Below, piece by piece: positions 18,668 to 28,848 of a stretch of DNA of 51,106 bases (position 1 is the first letter of the stretch; every line of letters begins with the position of its first letter). The notes under the pieces are model-generated. The model was given only the letters and a program-made list of their open reading frames with translations. It had not been told where the DNA came from and did no database searches. Both the position numbers and the translations under genes were made by a program. The stretch is from an uncultured Bermanella sp. (GTDB taxonomy: Bacteria; Pseudomonadota; Gammaproteobacteria; Pseudomonadales; Oceanobacteraceae): contig CAJXRF010000040.1 of assembly GCA_913058575.1 (NCBI GenBank), forward strand, positions 1 through 51,106, given 5' to 3'.

Positions 18668-19598
18668 AGCCTTCATCTCCTAATTTACTGACGCCATCTA
18701 ATACTTTAATGGCTAAAACATCGCAGTTGGTGGCGTCCAAAACTTGCTCTACCGTGCTGCCTAATATAACGCTTTGCATGTCATCAGGGCTAATGACGCC
18801 CACTAGAATCACATCGGCATCTAAATCTTTGGCCACTTGGCTAACAACCTCATCTGGCTCCCCTTCAAATATGTGTAAGTTGTTTTCATTGATATTGTAT
18901 TTTTGTGCGATGGCCTCACAAGCCTCTTGGTGTTGGGTGACGACATATTGCTGTAAGTCTTCAGGAATAGGGGTGTCCGGCAGGCTAGCTAAAGTCAGGC
19001 TCATCATGGGGTAACTGTTGGCTAGATGAACTTGATAATTGTTATTGGTGTTGATTAATTCAGCAAATTCAAAAATATGTTCATTAATGATGTTGTGGGC
19101 TTCATCTAGAGAAGTGGCATCCACGGCTGCTACTATATTTCTTGATTCCCATGCCAATTTTTCTTTCACCAGAAGAATGGGGGCCGGGCAGTATTTTAAT
19201 AAATTCCAATCTTGATGATGCAATACTCTATCAACAATGCTGTGATGGGCGGCAGCCCCTTTTATAACCAAATCAAAGCTCAGGTTGTCGCTGTTGTGAA
19301 TTACTGCCTGATAAGCATGTTTGCACCAGCAGATTGATAGGGGAGTATCTTCCGGCAGGTAAAATTCTTTTAATAAGGCTTCACTCCATTGCTGGGATTG
19401 TTCAAGCAATAAAGATTTTAAATCGTGTCGTAATTCCAAATCACTCAGCGACCCTTCTTCGCAAGCATGATTATAAACGTAGCTACTGACAAATAAGTGT
19501 GCCCCCTGTTCTTGGCATATTTGCATGGCTCTTTGCAGGGCGTTTTGATTATCAATCTCTTTGTCTAGTAGCAGTAGGACGTTTCTAATGGCAAGCAT
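18666..19598 (-). CDS. Tandem universal stress protein (UspE-like)
   Basis: The 310 residues contain two UspA domains (about 1-150 and 155-305), the UspE arrangement. The second keeps the nucleotide-binding pattern near the end: DVILVGVISPDDMQSVILGSTVEQVLDATNCDVLAIK, whose usual G-x2-G-x9-G(S/T) motif is altered at the first glycines (GVISPDD). UspE proteins respond to starvation and other stresses and affect motility and adhesion in E. coli. AGGAG lies seven bases before the ATG. A convergent hairpin closes the gene, and a LysR gene lies 126 bases upstream on the minus strand's far side. Confidence 0.88.
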   Translation of the reverse strand: MLAIRNVLLLLDKEIDNQNALQRAMQICQEQGAHLFVSSYVYNHACEEGSLSDLELRHDLKSLLLEQSQQWSEALLKEFYLPEDTPLSICWCKHAYQAVIHNSDNLSFDLVIKGAAAHHSIVDRVLHHQDWNLLKYCPAPILLVKEKLAWESRNIVAAVDATSLDEAHNIINEHIFEFAELINTNNNYQVHLANSYPMMSLTLASLPDTPIPEDLQQYVVTQHQEACEAIAQKYNINENNLHIFEGEPDEVVSQVAKDLDADVILVGVISPDDMQSVILGSTVEQVLDATNCDVLAIKVLDGVSKLGDEG

Positions 19599-19724
19599 GG
19601 GGTGCTCCTGAGTATATTGGTGTTAAACAGCAAAGTACGAAGGGTTAATAGCATTCTAGTCGTTAGCGGCCTAAAGCTCTTGTTTTAAGTCAAATTTATT
19701 ATGTATCGGCTCTCTAATGCTGGC

Positions 19725-20627
19725 TTAAGCGTTGCTAGGCAAAATAGCTAAGAATGCTCGGCCTGCTGTGCCTAAGGTTTTCCCCTTGCGTTGTAGTACC
19801 CCCAATTCTCGATAAAGGCTCTTGGGGCTGACTTTAAGCTGTATTAAATCCTTATCTAAGGCCATATGCTCTGGCAATACAGCCCAGCCAAGACCCACAC
19901 TGGCCATCATTTTAATGGTTTCCATATAGCTGGACATCATGCTAATGGTCTCTCTATGTCGACTAGGCAATGCCGTTTGCAGTGAGACCCCTTCTTTTTT
20001 AAAGGCACTTTCAATGATTTCAAATGTAACGGTGTTAGCTTCGGGCAGAATGGCTTCGTGTTGGCTTAAATCTTTAAAAGAGGGGCGTTTAATCTTGGTA
20101 AGGGGGTGTGTATGGGCGCAGACAAATTTAAGGGGGTCCCTCCAAACTGCCTGCATGTCCAGTTTGGGGTGTTCACTTAAAGGTAGTGTGGCAAAAGCGA
20201 TGTCCAGCTCTCCTAGTGCCAGTGCCTCGCAGGCCGCTTCAGAGCCTAAAAACTGCAATGCCAATTTTACTTTTGGGTAAGCGGTGTGAAACTGTCTTAA
20301 TAAATGAGGTAAATGATGAAGGCCAATGTGATGGCTGGTCCCTATTCTTAAGGTTCCGCTTACGTCGCCGCTTAAACTGGCCAATTCTGTTTTAATGTCC
20401 ATGAGCTCCGTCATGATATGGCGAGCCTTGGGTAATAGAGCTTCCCCGGCAGGGGTTAATATCGCCTTTCTAGGGAGTCGGTCGAATAATTGAACGTCTA
20501 ATGCCTCCTCTAAATTGGCAATGCGTTTACTTACCGCTGGCTGGGTTAAATGCAGTCGCTGGGCGGCAATTGAAAACGATTCTGTTTCGGCCACCGAAAT
20601 GAAGGCTTGTAGTGATTGAGTGTCCAT
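19725..20627 (-). CDS. LysR-family regulator beside leuCDB
   Basis: A 300-residue LysR protein: N-terminal helix-turn-helix (FSIAAQRLHLTQPAVSKRIANLEEAL) and an effector domain with the usual GTLRIGTSHHIGLHHLPHLL start. It is divergent from leuC, and a LysR gene in just this place upstream of leuCDB is usual in Pseudomonas-like genomes. Control of the leu operon is therefore likely but rests on position. An ATAAAA-N12-TTTTAT inverted repeat lies between the two genes at 20685-20708 and could be part of the operator. Confidence 0.88.
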   Translation of the reverse strand: MDTQSLQAFISVAETESFSIAAQRLHLTQPAVSKRIANLEEALDVQLFDRLPRKAILTPAGEALLPKARHIMTELMDIKTELASLSGDVSGTLRIGTSHHIGLHHLPHLLRQFHTAYPKVKLALQFLGSEAACEALALGELDIAFATLPLSEHPKLDMQAVWRDPLKFVCAHTHPLTKIKRPSFKDLSQHEAILPEANTVTFEIIESAFKKEGVSLQTALPSRHRETISMMSSYMETIKMMASVGLGWAVLPEHMALDKDLIQLKVSPKSLYRELGVLQRKGKTLGTAGRAFLAILPSNA

Positions 20628-20806
20628 TTAATGGTTCTTTCTATTTATGAGGAGGTTTTGGTATAGCCAAATGGAATCCAATTTATAAAAAATATGAATT
20701 TGTTTTATTAGTAGCCCCTGCGTAAACTACAGTCAAGTAAAAACAATGAAGAGTGACCACGGAATACCTTGTAGGTCGCCACCATAATATAAAAGAGAGA
20801 GTTCAA

Positions 20807-22255
20807 ATGGCAGGTTTTACTCTATACGACAAGTTGTGGGCTCAGCATGTAGTTAAAATGCGAGATGATGGCACAGCGTTAATTTATATAGACCGACAGT
20901 TGCTTCATGAAGTGACATCTCCTCAGGCATTTGAAGGGTTGCGTTTGGCGGGCCGAAAGCCTTGGCGTTTAGACGCTAACCTTGCAACACCTGATCATAA
21001 CGTGCCCACAACTCTTAAAGAGCGTGAGGCTGGTATTGAAGGTATTCAGGATCCTGTCTCTAGAATTCAAGTGAGAACCTTGGATGAAAACTGCGATGAA
21101 TTCGGTATTCAAGAATTTAAAATGAATGACAACCGCCAAGGAATCGTTCATGTGGTGGGGCCTGAACAGGGAGCAACATTGCCAGGTATGACGGTGGTGT
21201 GTGGTGATTCCCATACGGCAACTCACGGCGCGTTTGCTGCGCTGGCCCATGGTATTGGTACCTCTGAAGTGGAGCATGTTATGGCCACTCAATGCTTGAT
21301 CCAAAGAAAAATGAAAAACCTTTTAATTAAGGTAGATGGCGAACTAGGGGATGCCATTACAGGTAAAGATGTAGTACTTCATGTGATTGGTGTGATTGGC
21401 ACGGCCGGTGGTAATGGTTACGCCATGGAATTTGGTGGCAGTGCCATACGCAGCATGAGCATGGAAGGGCGTATGACTATGTGTAATATGGCCATTGAAG
21501 CGGGTGCTCGTGTGGGCATGGTGGCCTTTGATGGTATTACTGCTGAATATGTAAAAGGGCGCCCATTCTCTCCTAAGGCCGATCAATGGGATGCTGCCAT
21601 GGCTGCATGGTCTGACTTAGTGTCCGATGAAGATGCTCAGTTTGATAAAGTAGTTGAGATAGCCGCTGAAGATATATTGCCGCAGGTAACCTGGGGCACT
21701 TCCCCTGAAATGGTCACCACTATTGATGGCTTTGTACCTAAGCCAGAAGAAGCAAAAGATGAGGTTCAAAAAGAAGCCATTGAGCGAGCATTGAGTTACA
21801 TGGGGTTAGAAGGTGGTCAGGCCATTACCGATATCCAGTTAGATCGAGTATTTATTGGCTCGTGTACTAATAGCCGAATTGAAGACTTACGTGCAGCAGC
21901 GGCAGTGGCAAAAGGCAATAAAGTGGCGGACACCTTAATGCAAGCTTTGGTGGTACCAGGTTCAGGTTTAGTGAAAGAACAAGCGGAATCAGAAGGGTTA
22001 CACACGATCTTTACAGATGCCGGTTTTGAATGGCGTGAGCCAGGCTGCTCCATGTGTTTGGCCATGAACGCCGATAAATTAGGCAGTGGCGAGCATTGTG
22101 CTTCTACTTCAAATCGTAATTTTGAAGGGCGTCAAGGCTACGGCGGTCGAACTCACTTGGTGAGCCCAGCTATGGCAGCCGCAGCTGCTATAGCAGGTCA
22201 CTTTGTTGATGTTCGTGATTTTGAAATTAACAGCGCTAACCAAGGAGCCAAATAA
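20807..22255 (+). CDS. leuC: 3-isopropylmalate dehydratase large subunit
   Basis: LeuC with LeuD isomerises 2-isopropylmalate to 3-isopropylmalate through a [4Fe-4S] cluster. The cluster cysteines are visible in [12 protein letters not shown] and [10 protein letters not shown], along with the [12 protein letters not shown] substrate motif and the GHFVDVR end. The frame is open to GTG 20753, but ATG 20807 starts [11 protein letters not shown], the family N-terminus, and has GAGAGA upstream, giving 482 residues. It is the first gene of leuC-leuD-leuB-asd and overlaps leuD by one base (TAATG). Confidence 0.97.
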   Translation: MAGFTLYDKLWAQHVVKMRDDGTALIYIDRQLLHEVTSPQAFEGLRLAGRKPWRLDANLATPDHNVPTTLKEREAGIEGIQDPVSRIQVRTLDENCDEFGIQEFKMNDNRQGIVHVVGPEQGATLPGMTVVCGDSHTATHGAFAALAHGIGTSEVEHVMATQCLIQRKMKNLLIKVDGELGDAITGKDVVLHVIGVIGTAGGNGYAMEFGGSAIRSMSMEGRMTMCNMAIEAGARVGMVAFDGITAEYVKGRPFSPKADQWDAAMAAWSDLVSDEDAQFDKVVEIAAEDILPQVTWGTSPEMVTTIDGFVPKPEEAKDEVQKEAIERALSYMGLEGGQAITDIQLDRVFIGSCTNSRIEDLRAAAAVAKGNKVADTLMQALVVPGSGLVKEQAESEGLHTIFTDAGFEWREPGCSMCLAMNADKLGSGEHCASTSNRNFEGRQGYGGRTHLVSPAMAAAAAIAGHFVDVRDFEINSANQGAK

Positions 22256-22893
22256 TGAAGCCATTTACCGTATATCAAGGCGTTGTGGCGCCCATGGATC
22301 GCGCGAATATTGACACGGATATGATCATTCCTAAGCAATTTTTGAAGTCAATTAAGCGCAGTGGCTTTGGTCCAAATTTATTTGATGAATTGCGCTACTT
22401 GGATGAAGGCCAGCCTGATTCAGATAACTCGGGTCGCCCTTTGAATCCTGATTTTGTATTAAATCAACCGCGTTTCCGACAGTCGTCTGTGTTGCTGGCG
22501 CGAGAGAATTTTGGCTGTGGCTCATCCCGTGAACACGCGCCATGGGCGTTGGAAGATTTTGGCTTTCGCTGTGTGATAGCGCCCAGTTTTGCTGATATCT
22601 TTTTTAATAATTGTTTTAAAAATGCACTGTTGCCGATCGTTTTAGATGAAAAGATAGTGGATGAATTATTTAAAGAAGTGGCTTCGAATGAAAGTTATGA
22701 GCTAACCATTAACCTTGAAGCGCAAAAAATTGTTAAGCCTAGCGGTGAAGAAATTGCCTTTGAAGTGGATGCATTTCGAAAACATTGCTTGCTAAATGGT
22801 TTGGATGACATAGGTCTTACATTACAAGACTCTGCTGATATTAAGAATTATGAAAGTAGTCGAGCTAAACAGGCCCCTTGGTTGTTTTCTTGA
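22255..22893 (+). CDS. leuD: 3-isopropylmalate dehydratase small subunit
   Basis: The 212-residue partner of LeuC forms the swivelling domain over the active site. Conserved stretches are [13 protein letters not shown], the substrate-binding [15 protein letters not shown] and [24 protein letters not shown] lies seven bases before the ATG, which shares its A with the leuC stop, so the two are translationally coupled. A gap of about 60 bases leads to leuB. Confidence 0.97.
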   Translation: MKPFTVYQGVVAPMDRANIDTDMIIPKQFLKSIKRSGFGPNLFDELRYLDEGQPDSDNSGRPLNPDFVLNQPRFRQSSVLLARENFGCGSSREHAPWALEDFGFRCVIAPSFADIFFNNCFKNALLPIVLDEKIVDELFKEVASNESYELTINLEAQKIVKPSGEEIAFEVDAFRKHCLLNGLDDIGLTLQDSADIKNYESSRAKQAPWLFS

Positions 22894-22955
22894 ATTTCGT
22901 ATCAGTACTTTGAAAAAGTTTTAACGTTTAATAGATTTGAAAGTGGATTTTTAAA

Positions 22956-24041
22956 ATGACTAAAAAAGTTCTTGTATTGCCTGGTGATGGCATTGGACCT
23001 GAAATCGTAACCGAAGCTGTTAAAGTTTTGGAATTGGCCAAACAAAAATTCAATTTAGATATTGAATTGGATAACGCGCTGGTGGGTGGTGCTGCTTTTG
23101 ATGAGTTTGGCACGCCATTACCTGAAGTTACCATGGAAAAAGCTAAGGCTTGTGACGCTATTTTGTTAGGTGCTGTGGGCGGTCCCAAGTGGGACAACCT
23201 AGAAGACCGTGAAATGCGCCCAGAGAAAGGTTTACTGGGTCTGCGTTCAGGGCTGTCTTTATTTGGCAATTTACGCCCGGCAATTTTATACCCTCAGCTA
23301 GCCGATGCTTCGTCGTTAAAGCCTGAAATAGTATCAGGCTTAGATATTTTGATCGTACGTGAGCTAACTGGCGGTATTTATTTTGGTAAGCCTCGTGGTA
23401 TTCGTACTTTGGAAAATGGCGAGCGCGAAGGTTATAACACTTATGTTTATAACGAGTCTGAAATTCGCCGCATTGCTAAAGTGGCATTCGAGTCAGCTCA
23501 AAAGCGCGGTAAAAAATTATGCTCAGTTGATAAAGCTAACGTACTGGAAGTGACCGTGTTGTGGCGTGAGATTATGGAAGAGGTCTCTAAAGATTACCCT
23601 GATGTGGAGCTGTCTCATATGTACGTTGATAACGCTGCCATGCAATTAGTGCGTGCGCCAAAGCAGTTTGACGTTTTGGTAACAGGAAATATGTTTGGCG
23701 ACATTCTTTCAGATGCGGCCGCCATGTTAACCGGTTCTATCGGTATGCTGCCTTCGGCGTCTTTAGATGTGGATAATAAGGGTATGTATGAGCCTTGTCA
23801 TGGCAGTGCACCTGATATTGCTGGTCAAAGCATTGCTAATCCATTGGCGACGATCCTGTCAGTCTCTATGATGCTGCGCTACAGCTTAAATGAAACCCAA
23901 GCAGCAGATGCCATAGAAGCCGCAGTGAGCAAGGTGTTGGATGCTGGTTTACGCACAGCAGATATCTTTAGTGATGGCATGACTAAAGTGACTACTTCTG
24001 AAATGGGTGAGGCAGTGGTAGCTGCTTTGCAAGAAGGTTAA
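22956..24041 (+). CDS. leuB: 3-isopropylmalate dehydrogenase
   Basis: LeuB oxidises and decarboxylates 3-isopropylmalate with NAD to the leucine 2-keto acid. At 361 residues it has normal length. It shows the isocitrate dehydrogenase family pattern: [11 protein letters not shown] at the start, the substrate-binding [23 protein letters not shown], and the metal-binding [14 protein letters not shown]. All arginine codons I checked are CGT or CGC. The gene is three bases upstream of asd. Confidence 0.98.
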   Translation: MTKKVLVLPGDGIGPEIVTEAVKVLELAKQKFNLDIELDNALVGGAAFDEFGTPLPEVTMEKAKACDAILLGAVGGPKWDNLEDREMRPEKGLLGLRSGLSLFGNLRPAILYPQLADASSLKPEIVSGLDILIVRELTGGIYFGKPRGIRTLENGEREGYNTYVYNESEIRRIAKVAFESAQKRGKKLCSVDKANVLEVTVLWREIMEEVSKDYPDVELSHMYVDNAAMQLVRAPKQFDVLVTGNMFGDILSDAAAMLTGSIGMLPSASLDVDNKGMYEPCHGSAPDIAGQSIANPLATILSVSMMLRYSLNETQAADAIEAAVSKVLDAGLRTADIFSDGMTKVTTSEMGEAVVAALQEG

Positions 24042-24044
24042 GCT

Positions 24045-25166
24045 ATGAGTAATTTAAATGTAGGAATCGTGGGCTGGCGTGGCATGGTCGGCTCGGTGCT
24101 GATGCAGCGCATGCAGGAAGAAGGGGACTTATCGCTAATTAATCCGGTCTTCTTTACGACTTCGCAAAAAGGCCAGCCTGCTCCATCGTTTGGGGGTGTT
24201 AGTGGTGGAATCCTGGAAGATGCTTTAGATATTGATGTGCTGAAAGCTCAAGATGTGATCATTACTTGTCAAGGTGGTGATTACACGTCTGAAGTTTACC
24301 CTAAGTTGCGCGCAGCGGGATGGGAAGGCTATTGGATAGATGCAGCTTCCTCTTTGCGTATGGATGACGAAGCGATTATCGTTCTAGACCCTGTCAATAT
24401 GGGGGTAATCGAGAAAGGTATCGAAAGTGGCGTTAAAACTTACGTCGGTGGTAATTGTACGGTTAGTTTAATGCTTATGGCGTTAGGGGGCTTGTTCGAA
24501 AAGGATTTGATCGAATGGATATCTCCCATGACGTATCAGGCGGCTTCAGGGTCAGGGGCTAAGCACATGCGTGAATTGATTTCACAAATGGGTTCAGTTC
24601 ATGCCAATGTCAAAGAGTTATTGGATGACCCTGCATCAGCCATTTTAGAAATAGATAAGAAAACCGCTGAATTTATTGGTAGTGATAATTATCCAAAAGA
24701 CCAGTTTGGCGTGCCTTTGGCGGGCAGTTTGATTCCTTACATTGATTCTCAGTTAGAATCTGGCCAAAGCCGTGAGGAATGGAAAGCTCAGGTAGAGGCT
24801 AATAAAATCTTAGGTACGCAAGATTCGCCTATGCCAATCGATGGGTTATGTGTTCGTGTGGGTGCCATGCGTTGTCATAGTCAAGCCATGACCATTAAGC
24901 TTAAAAAGGATTTAAGTGTATCTGAGATAGAGGCTATCTTAGCGGGTGCCAATGACTGGGTGAAAGTGATTCCAAATGATCGTGAGGTTAGCACGCAAGA
25001 ATTGACGCCGGCAAAAGTGACAGGAACCCTAAGTATTCCAGTAGGCCGTATTCGTAAGTTGAATATGGGGCCTGAGTATATTTCTGCGTTTACGGTGGGG
25101 GATCAGTTGCTGTGGGGAGCTGCAGAGCCTCTTCGTCGTATGCTGCGAATTTTAATTAAGCAATAA
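24045..25166 (+). CDS. asd: Aspartate-semialdehyde dehydrogenase
   Basis: Asd reduces aspartyl phosphate to aspartate semialdehyde with NADPH, feeding lysine/diaminopimelate, threonine and methionine. The N-terminal nucleotide fold has [14 protein letters not shown], and the nucleophilic Cys138 lies in [10 protein letters not shown]. The 373 residues match the E. coli-type enzyme. The start is three bases after leuB, so it is the last gene of the leu operon, and a strong terminator follows. Its product supplies the homoserine branch used by the metZ product encoded 12 kb downstream. Confidence 0.98.
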   Translation: MSNLNVGIVGWRGMVGSVLMQRMQEEGDLSLINPVFFTTSQKGQPAPSFGGVSGGILEDALDIDVLKAQDVIITCQGGDYTSEVYPKLRAAGWEGYWIDAASSLRMDDEAIIVLDPVNMGVIEKGIESGVKTYVGGNCTVSLMLMALGGLFEKDLIEWISPMTYQAASGSGAKHMRELISQMGSVHANVKELLDDPASAILEIDKKTAEFIGSDNYPKDQFGVPLAGSLIPYIDSQLESGQSREEWKAQVEANKILGTQDSPMPIDGLCVRVGAMRCHSQAMTIKLKKDLSVSEIEAILAGANDWVKVIPNDREVSTQELTPAKVTGTLSIPVGRIRKLNMGPEYISAFTVGDQLLWGAAEPLRRMLRILIKQ

Positions 25167-25199
25167 GTGCGAGTGTGCTAGCTTAAGCATTCTCAGCTA

Positions 25200-25241
25200 A
25201 AAACCTCAATACAGCCTTCGGCTTGTATTGAGGTTTTTTTT
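25200..25241 (+). terminator. Rho-independent terminator of leuCDB-asd
   Basis: Arms AACCTCAATACA and TGTATTGAGGTT pair around a GCCTTCGGC top, with one bulged T, and are followed by eight T residues. It closes the operon 35 bases after the asd stop. Confidence 0.9.
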
Positions 25242-25310
25242 AGTTTTGTGCTTTGGATACAAAAAGTCCTTTAAATTTCAACACTAACGTCCCCCAAGTC
25301 CTTATAAATA

Positions 25311-25338
25311 TTGATAAATCCTTGTTTTTGCTTAATAC
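25311..25338 (+). promoter_or_regulatory. Probable sigma-70 promoter of fimV
   Basis: TTGATA (25311-25316) and TAATAC (25333-25338) are 16 bases apart, about 100 bases before the fimV start and after the asd terminator. Confidence 0.45.
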
Positions 25339-25441
25339 TTACTCGACTAATGACGCATTCATATAAAGAAAGTGTTAATCAGGGTTGATTGCCACACCCG
25401 TAAGCCCGTGAAGATATTAAAAAGAATAAGGATCCATTGCT

Positions 25442-28400
25442 ATGTTGCGAAAGCTCGCGATTGCAATTGCCGCATCAGGGGCGTTGATGAGTGCGACATC
25501 GGTTCATGCATTAGGCATGGGCGATATTGAGTTAGACTCAGCACTAAATCAGCCCCTTGACGCACATATAAAACTCTTGAAAGCAGGGGAGTTAGAGGAT
25601 TGGGAGATTAAGCCTGATCTTGCTTCCACTGATGAATTCCAGAAATCTGGAATCGAGCGGGTGTTCTTTTTAAATAACGTAAAATTTGAAATAGAGCGAT
25701 CTGACGAGGGTGTGTTTATTAAATTAAGCACCCAAGAGGCCGTAGTAGAGCCTTTTCTGAATTTCTTAGTGCAGGTTGATTGGCCAAATGGTCGTTTATT
25801 GCGTGAATATACCCTTCTGTTAGATCCACCTGTTTTTGCACCAGAGCGCAATGCCCCTGTTCAGGCAGCTCAATCTGAAGAGTTTGAAGCAGAGCCAGAA
25901 ATGGACGATGACTTGCCTGGTACAGGTATGAGTGAGCCGTCTCCAATGGAAGAAGATACCGATTCTTTTATGGATGACGAGCCTGTTCAGTCTGAAGAGC
26001 CGCAAGATGAATATGTCGAAGACATGGCTGAGCCAGAACAAGAGCAGGAGACCTACGAGGTTCGTAACAACGATACTCTTTGGGAGGTAGCTTTAAAGAC
26101 TCGTCCAAATCGGAGTATCTCAGCTCAACAGTCCATGTTGGCTATTCAGGACTTGAACCCTGACTCGTTTATTAATGGCAATATAAACCGTCTTAAGAAA
26201 AACCAAGTTTTACGAATTCCAAGTGAAGAGCAAATTAACGCCCGTGACTTTCGCGAGGCGGTCTCTGAAGTAGCATTGCAAAACCAAGTGATTCAAAAGC
26301 GTAAAGCGCAATTAGATGCCACTCGAAAAGTAGAAGCCATAGATCGTGATGAAGAAGTAACGGGTGCTGAATTAAAATTATTAACAGATGGTGAAGCCAC
26401 CAGTGAGACAGAAAGAAGTGCTAGTGGTGAGGTGATGTCATCGACAGCTGGTGATCAATCTACTTTAGATAATGAATTGTCTCTCGCGTTAGAAAACTTA
26501 GATAAATCTCAAAGAGATAATAAAGAATTAAGTAATAGGCTGGATGCGCTTGAGGAGCAAATTAACACTTTGCAGCGTATTATTAACCTTAAAGATGAGC
26601 AGATGGTGGCCTTGCAAGCGGGTTTCTCTCAGCAGGATGTGGCCCCAGATACAGCTGTAATGGGTCAGCCCGATCAGCAATCCTCTATGGAAGGGCAAGT
26701 TGCGCCCTCAAGCGAAGTGGAGCTTGAAGCCCAATCAACAGAGCCAGTTGTGGTTGATGGCACTGAGCAGGCAGCAGATTTAAATTTTGCGGCACCAGAA
26801 GAGCAAATTACCAAAGAAGATAAACCCAAGCCTAAAGCCGCTCCTGTAGTTGCTGCTGAGCCAATAGAAGAAGAGTTTAGTATTGTTGCCATGGTAATGG
26901 ATAACATTGCAATATTTGGCGGCGCATTGGGTGCTTTATTGCTGGCTTTGTTACTGGTTAATCGTTCTCGCAAAAACAAGGATGAAGAAGATCAGGTCGA
27001 TGCTGCGGACATGGCGGCATTTGAAGGGGCTGACCCTCTTGAGCAAATGAGCGAGGGTCTTGAAAGTGATCTTGATGATGAATTTGCCGACTTAGAAATG
27101 GGCGGTGATATTGATGAGTTGGCCGAAGCAGAAAGTGATTTAGCGGCGGATGTTTCTGGGCTTGAAAGTAATACAGAGAAAGAAGCAGAAAACGCAGATG
27201 TGCTAGGTGAGGCTGAAATCTATATTGCCTATGATCGTATGGATCAGGCACGCAGTCTGCTAGAAAAGACAATTGAAGATCAGCCTGGGCGAATGGATGT
27301 TCGAGTTAAGCTTCTAGAGGTGTTGTCGGCTGTTGGTGATAGTGAGTCATTTACCGAGCAGTATGATTTCGTGGTATCTCAAGGTTCTGAAGAGGATCAA
27401 GGGAAAGCGAATGTCTATCGTGAGTCTCTTGGTTTAGGCGATGAACAGAGTGAAGCTGGGCTGCTAAATGATCTTGATGACGAATTAAGTTTGGGTGAAG
27501 ACTTGGGTCTGGATGATGGTCTTGAGAAACAGGGTTCAACTGACGTAGATTTTGAAGGCATAGAGTTAGGTTCTGATGAGGGCGACTTAAACTTCGATCT
27601 AGATGGATTAGGCTTGGAAGATGCTGATAATTCTGAATTAGATGCCGATTTAAGCGATTTTGATACATCACTAGATACAGATTTAGCGTTAGACGGTCAG
27701 GATGATGATTTGTCTTTAGAGTTTGGGTCTTTGGATTTAGGTGAGGCTGATGCTGCTAATTCAGTGGATCTAAATGCATCATTAGAGTCTGAAGGTGGTG
27801 ACTTTGATGCTGGTCTTGATTTTGATATGCCTGAACTATCTAGCGATCAAACAGATGCGATGGATCTTACGCCAGACTTAGACACTTTCGATAAGGGCGC
27901 CGAATTAGATGGTGTGTCATTAGATCTTGATAGTGAATTAAATGCTCTTGATTCTGATCTGTCGCAAAATAATGATGTGATGGATTTAGATGAGGTGTCT
28001 CTAGATTTAGACTCCGGTGATACATTAAGTGAACTTTCAAACGATGAGGGTGGGCTTGAAATTGAAGATTTGGACTTAGATCTAGATGCTGACTTAGAAT
28101 TACAAGCTAATGCTTTGGATGACGATCTTTCAGATTTAGAGAGTTCATTAGAAGCGCCTGAGCTTGAAGCTGACCTGGACCTGTCACTAGAAAGTGATCT
28201 TGAGCTAGATGATATGGCGTCTCTAGATTCAAGTGATAACTTGTCATTGACGGACAGTGAGCTGGATTTAGACTTAGGGATTGATGAATCCGAGTTGCCA
28301 TCAATTGATGGATTAGACGGCGATTTACTGGATGATCTTGATCAGCTATCTGTCGATTTAGATGTAAATGACTTGGCTGATGATGTGCCAGTTATAAAAG

Positions 28401-28660
28401 AGCAAGTGTCTAGTGATGGTCAAAAAAGTACGTTTGATTTACCATCATTAGAAGAGAACGACCTTGATTTAACCGATCTAGATGGCGACTTAGATTTTCT
28501 AAGCGGTACAGATGAAAGTGAAACTAAGCTTGATTTAGCAAGAGCTTACATCGATATGGATGATCAAGATGGTGCTCGAGAGATACTTCAAGAAGTGCTT
28601 GAGGATGGTACTGAGCAGCAAAAGCAAGACGCTGGTCGATTGATGGATAGTCTCGCTTAA
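25442..28660 (+). CDS. fimV: FimV, peptidoglycan-binding motility hub protein
   Basis: FimV is a large inner-membrane protein that binds peptidoglycan and organises type IV pili, polar signalling and type II secretion. The 1072 residues show, in order: a signal peptide (to about 23); the FimV N-terminal domain (GMGDIELDSALNQPLDAHI); a LysM domain (about 203-260); a coiled coil (about 345-385); one membrane helix (about 488-508); a cytoplasmic helical repeat-like unit (about 586-650); a very acidic region rich in Asp, Leu and Glu; and the conserved C-terminal cap (about 1027-1072, LDLARAYIDMDDQDGAREIL). The layout and its place between asd and truA match Pseudomonas. It has its own promoter and terminator. 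Confidence 0.96.
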   Translation: MLRKLAIAIAASGALMSATSVHALGMGDIELDSALNQPLDAHIKLLKAGELEDWEIKPDLASTDEFQKSGIERVFFLNNVKFEIERSDEGVFIKLSTQEAVVEPFLNFLVQVDWPNGRLLREYTLLLDPPVFAPERNAPVQAAQSEEFEAEPEMDDDLPGTGMSEPSPMEEDTDSFMDDEPVQSEEPQDEYVEDMAEPEQEQETYEVRNNDTLWEVALKTRPNRSISAQQSMLAIQDLNPDSFINGNINRLKKNQVLRIPSEEQINARDFREAVSEVALQNQVIQKRKAQLDATRKVEAIDRDEEVTGAELKLLTDGEATSETERSASGEVMSSTAGDQSTLDNELSLALENLDKSQRDNKELSNRLDALEEQINTLQRIINLKDEQMVALQAGFSQQDVAPDTAVMGQPDQQSSMEGQVAPSSEVELEAQSTEPVVVDGTEQAADLNFAAPEEQITKEDKPKPKAAPVVAAEPIEEEFSIVAMVMDNIAIFGGALGALLLALLLVNRSRKNKDEEDQVDAADMAAFEGADPLEQMSEGLESDLDDEFADLEMGGDIDELAEAESDLAADVSGLESNTEKEAENADVLGEAEIYIAYDRMDQARSLLEKTIEDQPGRMDVRVKLLEVLSAVGDSESFTEQYDFVVSQGSEEDQGKANVYRESLGLGDEQSEAGLLNDLDDELSLGEDLGLDDGLEKQGSTDVDFEGIELGSDEGDLNFDLDGLGLEDADNSELDADLSDFDTSLDTDLALDGQDDDLSLEFGSLDLGEADAANSVDLNASLESEGGDFDAGLDFDMPELSSDQTDAMDLTPDLDTFDKGAELDGVSLDLDSELNALDSDLSQNNDVMDLDEVSLDLDSGDTLSELSNDEGGLEIEDLDLDLDADLELQANALDDDLSDLESSLEAPELEADLDLSLESDLELDDMASLDSSDNLSLTDSELDLDLGIDESELPSIDGLDGDLLDDLDQLSVDLDVNDLADDVPVIKEQVSSDGQKSTFDLPSLEENDLDLTDLDGDLDFLSGTDESETKLDLARAYIDMDDQDGAREILQEVLEDGTEQQKQDAGRLMDSLA

Positions 28661-28671
28661 AACGGTGAGTT

Positions 28672-28710
28672 AAAAAAAGCCCGGGTACGGTAACGTGCTC
28701 GGGTTTTTTT
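28672..28710 (+). terminator. Rho-independent terminator after fimV
   Basis: A run of seven A residues leads into CCCGGGTACG, which pairs with CGTGCTCGGG across a GTAA loop (two G-U pairs), followed by seven T residues. Confidence 0.9.
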
Positions 28711-28803
28711 GTGTCCGTTGCTTTAGTACGGTGCCTTTTTAGTCTTTAAAAACCATTTGAGTCATGGCTTAAAGCTTGACTGATTTTCAGTTAAAATAAG
28801 CCT

Positions 28804-28827
28804 AGCCGGTGGAATGTCCGGTTTTTT
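28804..28827 (+). terminator. Short GC hairpin with T run ahead of truA
   Basis: GCCGG and CCGGT flank an eight-base loop and are followed by six T residues, 20 bases upstream of the truA ATG. The stem is only five pairs, so it is a weak terminator or leader structure. Confidence 0.4.
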
Positions 28828-28848
28828 CATTTTTAGGTTACAAAAAAT

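Noticed and set aside
20753-20806. Upstream GTG extension of leuC.
   Set aside because: The family N-terminus starts at ATG 20807 with a good ribosome binding site.
27351-27671. Long minus-strand open frames opposite fimV.
   Set aside because: The strange His/Leu/Asn/Gln-rich proteins are the complement of the Asp/Leu/Glu-rich fimV codons, so they are shadows.
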